From the NCBI GenBank assembly GCA_963932465.1, contig OZ010792.1, positions 188,445,556 to 188,509,555 on the forward strand: a stretch of DNA of 64,000 nt. The letters run 5' to 3'. The translations under genes were made by a program, and so were the position numbers. The notes under the pieces were generated by a model. That model searched no databases. It was not told where the DNA came from and was given only the letters and a program-made list of their open reading frames with translations. Source of the DNA: Maratus speciosus. Taxonomy: Eukaryota; Arthropoda; Arachnida; Araneae; Salticidae. Within the stretch, counting starts at the first letter, position 1, and each line of letters starts with the position of its first letter. This document shows positions 11,663 to 22,480 of the stretch, piece after piece.

Positions 11663-12063
11663 ATGGCTTTAAAAAATAATTTTGCTGATTTGGTTTCTAT
11701 TAATACACAGCATATTTTCCAACAATTACTAAATTACAAAAAAACTACGTTATTACATATGTAGACAAATCTCCTAATAATTATGCTATTATTTGTAAAT
11801 CTTATTATCACCAACTTCTTACAAATTGTATTTCTTCTAATAAGTCATTTCAAAAAACTCATGAAAATGTAATTGTAAATAATCGTAAAATTCGAAGTTA
11901 TTATAAACTATTAAATATTTTATCTACTAACTTTAATTATCCATATTTAGTTCTTATTCCCAAATTTCATAAAACTCCAATTAAATTTAGGACTGTAACT
12001 ATTGGTTGCAATACATATAATAATAAAGCCAATAAACTTCTCTTAAAAATTCTTAATCAATTA
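11663..12063 (+). pseudogene. Reverse transcriptase pseudogene, N-terminal half
   Basis: The ATG at 11663 opens a frame that breaks at a 7-A run (about 11741-11747), where one base seems lost. From 11761 the next frame continues to 12063 and contains LVLIPKFHKTPIKFRTV, which resembles the fingers region before RT motif A (PKxHK-P-x-R). The reading is cut at 12063 by a palindromic MITE and resumes beyond it. The class is uncertain: it resembles a YIDD-type RT family common in invertebrate genomes, possibly Penelope-like. No endonuclease domain was found. Confidence 0.7.
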
Positions 12064-12520
12064 TACCGGGTGTCCCAAAAAGGACTGACTGATTTTTAAA
12101 TTCAATAACTTGCAAACGGTGACAGATATTAAAAAAATTCTTGCAGGAGGGTTATGCATAAGGTCAAAAGTTTTATTACAGTGATTTTCAATTTTAGTTC
12201 GATTTACAAACAATAGATGGCGCTGTAAGCAATAGTCGCTAAATTCAGGCTCGATTTTTGGTACTTCGTGGCCCGGATAATACATTTCCATCTCCTTTTT
12301 CTGCATGGAACAAGATAAAGGACCAAAAATCGAGCCTGTATTTAGCGACTATTGCTTACAGCGCCATCTATTGTTTGTAAATCGAACTAAAATTGAAAAT
12401 CACTGTAATAAAACTTTTGACCTTATGCATAACCCTCCTGCAAGAATTTTTTTAATATCTGTCACCGTTTGCAAGTTATTGAATTTTAAAATCAGTCAGT
12501 CCTTTTTGGGACACCCTGTA
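12064..12520. mobile_element. Palindromic MITE with TA target duplication
   Basis: Two 197-bp arms (12066-12262 and 12322-12518) are almost perfect inverted copies around a ~59-bp spacer. The ends are CCGGGTGTCCCAAAAAGGAC and its inverse (CCAAAAAGG...ACACCC), flanked by TA. A TA target suggests Tc1/mariner-type mobilisation. The arms also yield similar short frames on both strands, which are artefacts. Confidence 0.9.
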
Positions 12521-13241
12521 TGTACTTACTACAAACAATGATAATACACATTGTATAAAAAATAGCTATCAACTTGTCAATATTTTAAAAAATCTTCATT
12601 GTGTATATAATATAACGACATATGACTTCAAAGATCTTTTTAATAATATAGACCTATTTGATTTACATAAAATTATAAATGCATTATTTAAAAAGTATTA
12701 TAAAAAACTGGAATTACCATCTAATATTGATATTGCATATTTTAAATCTTTAACAAACTTCATTATCTATAATAATTATATCTTGCAAGATAACACTTTA
12801 TATTTACAGCATGTCGGTATACCACAAGGCGGTTGTACATCCAGTTTACTCTCAGACTTATATCATTATGAACGTAATTTTACTAATAATAATCTACATT
12901 TATATCGTTATATTGATGACATAATTTTAATTGATACTGATCATTCTGCAATTACTCAATTTCCAGTTGATTATCCCACTAATTTGGAATTAACGGAAAA
13001 CCTTTTATCTAACAATACAATTAACTTCTTAGATCTTAAAATTACAATAAAAGACAACAAAACAATCACAGATTTATATGACAAACGTAAAGAATTTAAA
13101 TTCAAAGTTAATACATTTACAAATTTTAAATCTTGTCTACATCATTCTGTATTTCGAAATATAATACTTAATCATTTATATAGAATAAAATGTTTATGTT
13201 CTTCTCCTCTAATTAACAATAATATTAAAAAACTAATTTAA
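12521..13241 (+). pseudogene. Reverse transcriptase pseudogene, catalytic half
   Basis: The frame is open from the MITE edge to TAA at 13239-13241. Visible RT motifs in order: TYDFKDLFNNI (motif A, catalytic Asp), GIPQGGCTSSLLSDL (motif B), YRYIDDIILI (motif C, two catalytic Asp), INFLDLKI and DLYDKRKEFKFKV (motifs D/E and thumb). The frame is in register with the N-terminal half if one TA is counted, so the MITE broke a single reading frame. All catalytic residues are still present. The ATG at 12783 is internal and not a start. Confidence 0.8.
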
Positions 13242-15465
13242 GATGCATTAAATCATGGTTTTCAAAAAAAATTCATATATTCATTAATATACAATTAGTA
13301 TTTTTCTTACATGATCTTTTAAAACAAATTAACACATGCGTAAACAAAATTACAAAAAAATTATAAAATAAAAAAATCTCTATAAAAAATTAAAAATTGT
13401 AAAATAATATAAAAAATTATTATAGGTTGGATGGGTGTGTAGATGTTAGAGTACGGAGGAGGGTGGTGTTGTCTGGATAATACGCAATGGTTAATTTATA
13501 ATTAAAAAAAAAATTGGGGTTTGTATTATTACTATATTTTTGATACGTATTTTATAAGGATGTTGATTTGATATTTTATATGTAATTGGTGAATTTCATT
13601 AATAATTAGCTTAATTATTGTTTAATCTTATTTACAATCATTTGTTATAAATTTTAATTTAATCAGGACAATATCATATTATTTACTAATAGTATGCCAT
13701 TTTTATAGTGATTAATATACATATAAGTATATTTAATATAAATAAAGTTATACTGTATGTATTAAAATTGGGTAATTATTTTTATTATTATTCCTCTATT
13801 CTTATTAATGTTTTAATATTTATCTATTTTCACTTTGTGTTATAAAATTTATTATCGGTTTAATGTTTTTGAATGTCCCACATTCATACTTTTAGGATTT
13901 TTATGGATGTATGAAAATAATCCACACACTATATTTGTGCTTTTTAGGTAATCGGAATTTAAGTATCTGTTTACCTTCTTTATACTCCCATATGTTTTTT
14001 ATTTCCTGTTCATTTTATAATTATCTTATATATAATAGTTTTTATTAAATATTTTTATATTTTTAATAATTATTTATATTAATTATTAATGAATTTATTT
14101 TGTTTTATAGCATATAGCTATATGCTATATATTATCGATGTTCTAGAATTAAATTCTTAGTGTAGTTTAAATAAGTTAGCTAATAGAATATTTTGTATGC
14201 TTTTTAAATTTTATTAACAATAGTTTTTTTTTTAAAAAAAAATACATTGTGTGGTTTATATTCAGTTTATAATTATCTATATATAAGGATTTGTTTGGTT
14301 TTGCTGTTAATAAAACAATTGTTACATTCAAATGCTTACAACTGTTTATCTTGTGACAATTGAATCATAAAAGTAATACTAGATGGCAGCACCAAAATTT
14401 GTATTTTTTCGATAAGTTCTAAATTTTACTTTTTCCAGCTACATTTCAGTTATAATTTACTACACCAGGGGGAATTTTTAGCTAAATTTTGACGATATTG
14501 TTAAACAGTTTTTAATTAATTTAATAGTGCATTTTAAATATGTAATTTCTTTCTATTTATTTTATTTTATATTATATTAAAAGTTGTTTAACATTTATTT
14601 CAAAATGTATTAACTGCATCCTATGGTATCAATTACTGTGATTTCTTAACTGTTTTATTCACCTTAATCTTTACGATATTTTGGGTGCCATGTGCGCGTG
14701 GATTTATTCTAAAATATTGAAATATTAATCGGTATGGTGTTTATTATTTCTATTTTATATCCTATAAATATTTAAATAGGTTTTATTGATTTTTCCATTT
14801 CATATTATTTGTTTCTATTCTGTTTTCATTTTTAATCAATTCACTTGATTTTAATGGTTGTTTGGGCACAGAGGAAAATAACTTTTAGCTTTAGCTTATT
14901 TTTCTCACAGAAAACAACCATTTTGCTTATATCATTGAATTCTGTGCCCTTGACAACGTAATTCAATATATAAGCATTTCCAATATTTGTCGGTGTCCAC
15001 TTTCTTATTTTTCTTCCATAATAATTCTTATAAAAAAATTTTTTATACTTACAGCTTTAATTCATAATATTACGGTTTTTGATGGTGGTAGGTTATGTTT
15101 AATTAATGGTTATATATATATATATATATAACCATAATATATAACAAATCGTCATCGATTTCCAATAATTGAAATTAAATTTATAATATAGCAAATATTC
15201 ATAGCTCAGACATTTTACAGAATAGAGAAGGAACATGTAACTAGTAATACAGAATTTTATTAAATGCAACTAATTCACTAGCCTATTGCTGACAATAAAT
15301 CTATATGAAGCATAAAAAAAAACCCCAATTTTTGATAAAGTCTGATTAAAGACAATAGATAATAAATCCAGAAAAATAATGTTGAACCAGAAAAAGCCGT
15401 AATATAAACATACAAAAGATAAAATGGATGAATGAAGCCGGAAGCTTATATATATATATATATAC
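13242..15465. other. Very AT-rich stretch, no genes recognised
   Basis: Probably includes the 3' part of the RT element, but I find no endonuclease or clear terminus. A (TA)n palindrome lies at 15106-15140 and another TA run at 15447-15464. Confidence 0.4.
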
Positions 15466-18169
15466 TAGGGTGGTCACAAGCAACATGGGGAAAAAAATTT
15501 TTAACGTTTTCTTCGGGGGGACCCTCCTAAAAGTTGCCAATTAGTTAGAAAATGAGATTGGCAAAGTTTCAGCTCAAATAAATAACATTAACCCGTGCCT
15601 CATCGAGGTTGAATTCTTGAAAATTTGCAATTTTTGGCAAAAAATTGTCGTTTTTCTTTCTTTACGTGAAAACTATCTGTCTTAGAAACCTGATTCTTAT
15701 TTTATTTCATAGAAACTGTTGTTGCCTTGAAGTTTTACTCTCATGGAAACTTATATTTAATGAACATTTAGTATTTTTCAGGACAGCTAGTGAACCATAC
15801 CCTCAAACTCTGCATTTTTTAAACATAGGTAAAAAATGACAAATTAAAAAATTTATTACTTTTGATAATTTTTTTGTATTATTTTTATTAATAGGCAAAA
15901 ATAAGTGAAAAATTTTTGTAACTTTAAAAATATTTCACGAATTATAATTGATTATTAGTTATCTAGTTCTGTGTCTAGTAAGAAAGTTTCTCGATTTGTA
16001 TTGCAGTTGAACCTCTGTATTTCTCTTTTTATTACAAGGCTGTTTTTGTTATCTGTTATGGTTATCTATTTTTAGAATTGACGAAACATTCCGTAAAACC
16101 CCTTCCCCCTCTTGATATGATGGCAGAAATGTAACATTTTTTAAATTGGCCACATGTCTCATCAAATCATCGACAGTAAGCAGCCAAGTAATTTTCAAGT
16201 TTTATGTAGTTTATTTTATAATATTCGCAAAATGAACTGAACGCCAGAGAAGCTGCTAGACTTAGAATACATCCACTAGCTAACCACAGACATCGACTCT
16301 GCAAATAACTGTTTCGTAAACAAAAAACTGAGCTCATCAAAAACAGATTTTAAAATTAGAGAGAACTATTCTTCACTGGGGTGGAAAACTGTATCACCAT
16401 TTTTTGAATAAAGAAAATGTGGAGTGGATAAAAGTTTTAATTAGTTGTGGGGATGAAGAACAGTTACTACGAGTTCCTCAACTTGAAAATAGTATCGGAA
16501 TAATTCAGGCGAAAGCTGTATTTTCAGCAGTTGAAGAGTGGGAGGAAGTTGGTAAAATCCAGGCAATATTTTTTGATACAACTGCAGTAAACACAGGTCG
16601 CCTCAGAGGAACCTGCATTTTTCTATAGCAATTGTTAAAGGAAAAGTCTTCTGTATTTACCATGCCGCCACCATAATTTAGAAATTTTCCTAAAAGCTGT
16701 TCTTGATTGTAAAATGGGCATAATCACTGCCCCTCAGCCAGATATTTAAAAAAAAAAAAACAATTCTGATTGGATGGTTTAAATTAAACCAGAGTAAGTA
16801 TACAAATGCTATTGAAGATGAAATACTAGGTATAAATAGTTAATTCAGAAGAAATTTCAAATTTTCTTACAGGAACTTTTAAAAATTAACAGCTCAGGGA
16901 TGATTATAAAGAGTTTATCCAACTTTGCTTAATTTTTATAGAACTCCTTCCGGCAAAAGACTTTTTTTCAGAGCACCTGGTGCTTTTAATCATGTCAGAT
17001 GGATGGCGACACAGGCCATTCATTCTCTCAAAATATATTGTTTCAGGGATCATCTTTCAATAACAAATTTAGAAAAAGAAGGCATCAGAGATCTTTTCTT
17101 ATTTCTAATCAATATCTATGTAAAAGCGTGCTTCAATACTTCCACTGCCACTTTAGCCCCTAACTCAAGACCTGCAAATAATAAAATCACTTGCTCACTA
17201 CAGAAAATTTGATAAATAGGTTACAGACAAAGCAATTGCTAAAATGACAAACCGCCTCTGGTATCTTAACTCGGATCAAGTTGCATTTTCATTTTTAGAT
17301 AATACTTTGGTAAAAAAAAGTCAACATAAGCCACCTTATCTAAACCATTACCACTTAAATCCTTTCCGGCGCAATGTCCCACGCCGGGACCACCTAATTT
17401 TAATTCCAAACGGCACGAAGAATATTTTAGGTAATGTGTTTTTAATTTCTAAAAAAGTCGTTTGTAAATTCCGGGGTAGACAATCATTTCATCCTTCTAC
17501 GAACAGAATTTTTCTGTGCCGTAAAGGTTTAACGTGGCAGTTGTAAGGGAAAATAATTTATTTTCTTTATTATGCCTCCTTTTTTGTAACATAAATTTAA
17601 TAATAAAATGCAATTTAGCATTATTTGCTCTCATTTCTATACTTCCTTTGCCCTCCATTTTTTTAAAAATTCTTTCAGTTTAAAATTAGATTTTTTTCCT
17701 TTTCTTTGGAATTTCTTTTAATCAAACACTTTATTGGACTTCAGAAAACGAAAAAAAGAAACACAAAAGGTGGAAAGCAGATGGAATGGAATGTTACAAA
17801 TTTTTTTTTCGCTTTTTCATAAAAAGTCAACTTTTAGGATTCAGGTGAAGTCTGGTCCTGAAAATGCGCATATTTTTAAATCTGTATATTTTTAGAAAAA
17901 ACTGGTGTGTGGTTCTTCAAAGCAAAACTTTTTTTTATAAAATGAGACCTGTATTATGTTTCTAGGTTCAATTGTATTCATTTCATGAAGGAAAAACAGC
18001 ATTTTTTTGCTAAAAATCACGTTTTTTTCCAACTTAAACCTCAATGAGGCATGGGTTAATATTATCCAAATGAGCTGAAACTTAGCCAATCTCATTTTCT
18101 AGTCAATTGGCAACTTTTTGGGGGGTCCCCCCGAAAAAATTCGAAAATTGATTTCTTGTGACCACCCTA
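15466..18169. mobile_element. DNA transposon with ~145-bp TIRs (TAGGGTGGTCAC ends), degenerate
   Basis: The left end TAGGGTGGTCACAAG and right end CTTGTGACCACCCTA are exact inverses. Inverted similarity continues inward for about 145 bp, including GTTGCCAATT and AGAAAATGAGATTGGC blocks. Flanking TA on both sides suggests a TA target. The interior holds a broken transposase (16404-17546). The superfamily is not assigned. Confidence 0.8.
16404..17546 (+). pseudogene. Decayed transposase of the 15.5-18.2 kb element
   Basis: Fragments lie in several frames. 16404-16628 includes FFDTTAVNTGRLRGTC. About 16660-16755 encodes HHNLEIFLKAVLDCK-like sequence. 16925-17212 includes PGAFNHVRWMATQAIHSLKI and ends near TLAPNSRP. 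I recall matching blocks (D-T-T-x-x-N-T-G-R, C-R-H-H, P-G-A-x-H-x-x-R-W-M) from an uncharacterised transposase-like family that is abundant in arthropods and cnidarians. Stops and frameshifts show it is dead. The remaining part, 17244-17546, may be the C-terminus but has no motif I recognise. Confidence 0.55.
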
Positions 18170-18224
18170 ATATACATATTTGCAGTTTAAACACATAAAT
18201 TGAATTATTTTGTAACAATTCAAT

Positions 18225-19965
18225 TACCGTATTTACTCGTGTATAACACGCACCCCATACTTTACAAGAAAAAATGGTGATTTTTTTACATTTCGTGTAT
18301 AACGCGCACCATAAGTTTGACATGCAAGTGAATGAATAACCAAATGAATTTTAGTAAAGAAAGTCGAAAGAAATGTTACGCCAGGCCAAAAAAAAAAGGC
18401 AAAAATGTAATTTTTAAGACTTCGGATAGGGAATGAGTGTTGGAGGGAGTGACATATCATGCTGTGGTGACGTCACTCGCTTGACGAAATACTTGAGAGC
18501 GTCTTTTGATAACGCACGAGTAAGATGGAGAATCTGTGTTTTTATACTGCGACATTTAAGGTGAAAATAAATGAGTATGCAATGGAAAATGGTAACCGAG
18601 CTTCAAGTTGGAAGTTCGGAGTTGGTATGTCAAGTGTGCAAGAGTGGCGGAGTATGGAAGAAAAACTGAAAAAAGCACCATGCAAAAAGCATGCTTTTCG
18701 GTGAAAATCGTGTAAATATCAGCAAGAGGAGCAGCAGCTCATATAACGGATTTGTGGCGCTCGGGATACTCAGTCTTGACGGAAATGTTGATGTTCGAGG
18801 CCTGCAAATAGCGAGGAAACTGAATATTCAAGAGAAGATTTTAAGAGGAATTATGATCCGTAATAGCATCTCTATCAAGAGAAGAATAACGCTATCTCAT
18901 AAGCTACTGGAAGAATACAAAGGACAACGTAAAATGTTCTTCCAAGTACGTTATAAGACTACGAAAACAAAAGGTCTATCAGATGTTGCAAATCGGCAAT
19001 GCAGATAATACTGCATTGCGGTTTGATATGCCGGAAGCTACAGCAGTTCATCCCGTTGGAGATAGAAGCGTTTAAGTAAGCACAACTGGAGCAGACAAGC
19101 AACGATGCACCTTTATGCTGGCTATTACGGCTGACACCATATACGATTTTTAAACGCAAAGCTATACCAAAAGAATCTTTTTTACAGTAGGCATAATTGT
19201 AAGATAACAGGAAAAAAAGGTAAATTATGGATGAGCTTGTGAAAGATTGGTTTAAGGTTGTGTAGGAATGTGCCTAGGTGATTTACCTCTGTGATCGACG
19301 CTCGTCCTGGACAGCTTCTGTGGACACACGACGCTTGGAATAAAAGTGAAAATCCGTCGGAACCTTGTTGTGATATCAGGTGTGGGATGACGAATGTGCT
19401 GCAGCCCTTTGATGTTGACATCAACCGACCATTTAAGGTTGCATCTCGGTATCCTACAATGGGTGGATGACAACAACAGATCACAACTTCACTCCAAGCG
19501 GGAAACGAATGAAGCGTGTGTAACTCCCAACTGTATGTGAGTGGAAATGTGAAGCTTAGAATTCCATCTCAGCCGTGATGATAATAAAGAGCTTCAAAGG
19601 GAATGAAATTTCCAATGAGATGCATAGAACTGAATTATATGATTTACGAGGTTACTGACTGTGGCAGTATTGACGAGGACAATAGCATTAACGGCAATGA
19701 GATTTGCTAATTAGCGTTTAATTAATGTTACTAACGCTGTTTATAAAAAAGGTGCAAGGAGTGAAATAAAGATGCAGCAATACTTCTATTAAGTAAGAAT
19801 CTTCCAGTTTTTATTTCTTCTTTGAATATATTTCTTGATTCATATGTATATCGCGTGATTACATCCAGCTCTAAAAAATTATTCCGCGTATAACGCGCAC
19901 CTAGGGTTTTCGCCTTAAATTTTTGAAAAAAAAAAAGTGCTCGTTATACACGAGTAAATATGGTA
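18225..19965. mobile_element. Pogo/Tigger-type DNA transposon, decayed
   Basis: The ends are TACCGTATTTACTCGTGTA (18225) and ACACGAGTAAATATGGTA (ending 19965), inverted, with TA at both edges. The motif GTATAACGCGCACC occurs twice at each end (18240s and 18297; 19880s and the terminus), which looks like subterminal transposase-binding sites. The interior pseudogene (18552-19478) supports the pogo assignment. Confidence 0.85.
18552..19478 (+). pseudogene. Pogo-type transposase pseudogene (CENP-B-like DBD plus DDE_1)
   Basis: The DNA-binding N-terminus reads FKVKINEYAMENGNRASSWK and SSVQEWRSMEEKLKK, typical of the psq/CENP-B helix-turn-helix. A second HTH part follows with SISIKRRITLSHKLLEEY. 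The catalytic region starts with a DMPEATAVHPVG-like block after a degraded NADET motif, then TTGADKQRCTFMLAITAD. Near the end it shows GMTNVLQPFDVDINRPFK, matching the LQPLDV-x-x-N-K-PFK block that follows the DDE core. At least four stops or frameshifts interrupt it. Confidence 0.8.
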
Positions 19966-21535
19966 TTTCAAAATAAATAAATAGCAATAAGTGTGCCAAT
20001 CAAAACCCACATTTAAAAATTAAAGTGGATGAAAATTTAAATGAAAACAAATTCAAGTTGTGTTCTATTTATGTTTTTAATCGGGTTTGAATTATACAGT
20101 AAATATCCTATTAAATATTCAGTGATTTGAAACCTGCATATAATAAATAGTAAAATTAAAGCATACATGAAATTAAGTATTCTTATAAATAAATTTTCGT
20201 GCTGTAAACTTTACTTATCAGAAACGGGTAATTTTCACATAAAATCCTTTAAATTAAAAAACATAAAACTGTCATAATACTAAAACAACACAAGTTCATG
20301 AAACAGAAAATTATTATTTAGCTTTGTATTAGTTTGATATATTATGCAAGGTACAAGTAATAAATTTTTAAAAAGTGTATTGATATATGAAGAGAAAAAT
20401 AAAAGAAAGAAAGCACTTTCATCAATTTGAATTAAAATATTCCTAATTAATGTTCATTTTCTTTGAATGTTTAGGTAATAGCTGATAAAAAAACATCCAG
20501 AAACCCAAAAACCTTCCACGAAAATATTTCATTTCCAAAATAATGTTGTGTGGTTTCTTAAATGTTTGTTCACATCTTTTAAGCTTAAAATAATCAATTT
20601 TTATGAGATGAAAAGTATATCCTGACTAGATCGAAAAGTAAATTTATAATTAAAGAACAATAATTTTATTTATTGTTATTTTTAATTAAACATTAAAATG
20701 TATATGAAAAGACACAGGATTTTTGCGAAGAAGGGGTAGGGGGGCAACTGCTGTTTCGCATAAGGGTGCTAACAACCCTTCATCTAGTCTTGTAAATAAA
20801 TTGTTTACAGTTGTGGCAAAAATAGAGAGATTCAAAAACATTATCCTCATAGCTCTATTTACACAGTAGATAAGCATTTATAATTTAACAAAAAATTATA
20901 AAAAGAATTTTTATTACAATAACAGAAGTTTAAGATTAAAAAACAACAATAAATTGATACATGTATATCGATCGGACTTTGCTTTAAAAGAAGTAAACAA
21001 GATAAAAATGCTATGTATCCACAGCGACTTTCATGAAAATTTCTAGAATATTTAAATTTTTAAGTATGAATATATATATATAAATACATAAATTTGTTGT
21101 CAAATTATAGTCCAACCAATTCTGCATACAAAATAACCCGAGTTACTATTCACACGACAAGTATTTTTTAATAAATGGACGTTAATTAAAGGTCACTCTA
21201 ATGAATGAGAGAAAACAAAACAAATTAGAAAGAGAGGATAGTGTGACAAGATACAAATTAATATAAGTCTTGACACGATTTAGGGATATTTGCCCTTTTA
21301 AATTATTGCTCTATGTGAAAAGAAACAGAACTACAATAATATCGTTTCGTTTTGAGAAACGGTGTTGTTGATGGCATCGTATTAGGATTTACTAGTTAAT
21401 TTATTTCAAAGAAATTGAAAATAAAAGATTTTGAACACAAGAAATAAGTGCTGATAGCATATAAATATAATTTGAAAATAAAACTTACCCTGAAAAGAAT
21501 ATGTTATGAGGCTGAGTAAAACCAGCACCGTCTCG
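19966..21535. other. AT-rich spacer, nothing recognised
   Basis: No coding similarity, tRNA-like sequence or bounded element is seen. It contains minor TA runs near 21070. Confidence 0.4.
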
Positions 21536-21539
21536 ATAT

Positions 21540-21938
21540 ATTATAACATGCGTCTCCACGGTCATAAAAACTACCCGTGACGTCACGAGAGAAGTGCTTG
21601 TATCTCCCTAAAGAAGGAAAAGACTTTCCCTCACCCCTACGAAATTCAGTGGACTCACCACCCCCACGTGTGTTTAAATTATTTCCGTTGTGTTGTTGTC
21701 TGTGCCTTGTTATGTGCGAATGGATAATTAACGAATATTTGTTTAGAAGATTGTCTAATTGTTCAGAAGTTAGCAGTTTTTATTATCATAGACATTTTGC
21801 TAGCTGGAATGGCTGTAGTAATTGAATGTCAATTGTCCTATTTAGTTCTATGGCCAAATCAGCTAGAATTCCTTTCGAGTTGTGAATGCATGGCCTGCAG
21901 ATGTATTTCGCACTTTCTTATGTGCGCTAAATTATGCG
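21540..21938 (+). promoter_or_regulatory. Promoter-like patch with possible first exon and GTAAGT donor
   Basis: This is a less AT-rich, apparently single-copy patch. It carries the CRE palindrome CGTGACGTCACG (about 21577), a CACGTG E-box (21665-21670) and, at 21939, the strong donor GTAAGTAA. The ATG at 21809 opens 43 codons up to that donor without a stop (starts MAVVIECQLSYLVLW). The peptide has no family resemblance that I recognise and no acceptor was matched. It could be a 5' exon of an unknown plus-strand gene, a non-coding first exon, or chance. Confidence 0.25.
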
Positions 21939-22103
21939 GTAAGTAATTAAAGATTAATTTTATTTGATTTTTTCTTATTTAGTGAAAGACTATAAATGCT
22001 TTAATATTGAAATTTAATTAAATTTCATGTGCAATTTCTTTTTTTTTTTTTTTTCATTTGTTTATATCATAAATTATTTCAATGTTTATATAAACATGAA
22101 AGT

Positions 22104-22105
<2 letters not shown>

Positions 22106-22142
<37 letters not shown>
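22106..22142. repeat. Poly(T) tract
   Basis: Homopolymer; reading frames through it on both strands are artefacts. Confidence 0.95.
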
Positions 22143-22144
<2 letters not shown>

Positions 22145-22433
22145 CACAGACTTTATTTATTAAAAGTAAAACAAATACTAAACTTAAAAAATGTAAAATT
22201 TTAATACTGATTACAATAATAATAATTAAACCCACAATGTACTTCACTAAACTTCTAACATATTGTTTAAATGATATCAATGGTATATAACATATATTGC
22301 TGAAATTGATTATGAAGCTGAATGGATAAAATTTTTTAAATATAAAAGTCATGAAAAATTATTTAATATATTCATCTAAAGTAAAAAATAAAATAAAACA
22401 ATATGAAATTTGCTGTTGAAATATATAATTTAT

Positions 22434-22477
<44 letters not shown>
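22434..22477. repeat. (TA)n microsatellite
   Basis: TA dinucleotide run followed by a G11 tract at 22498-22510. A similar but shorter TA run plus AGCTTTTTGAGGGGG recurs at 23880-23928. Confidence 0.9.

Positions 22478-22479
<2 letters not shown>

Positions 22480-22480
<1 letters not shown>

Noticed and set aside
12061..12541. Two similar ~80-codon frames on opposite strands as a gene pair
   Set aside because: They are the two arms of the palindromic MITE.
19182..19484. Minus-strand 100-codon open frame
   Set aside because: Shadow of the pogo transposase pseudogene, which reads on the plus strand.
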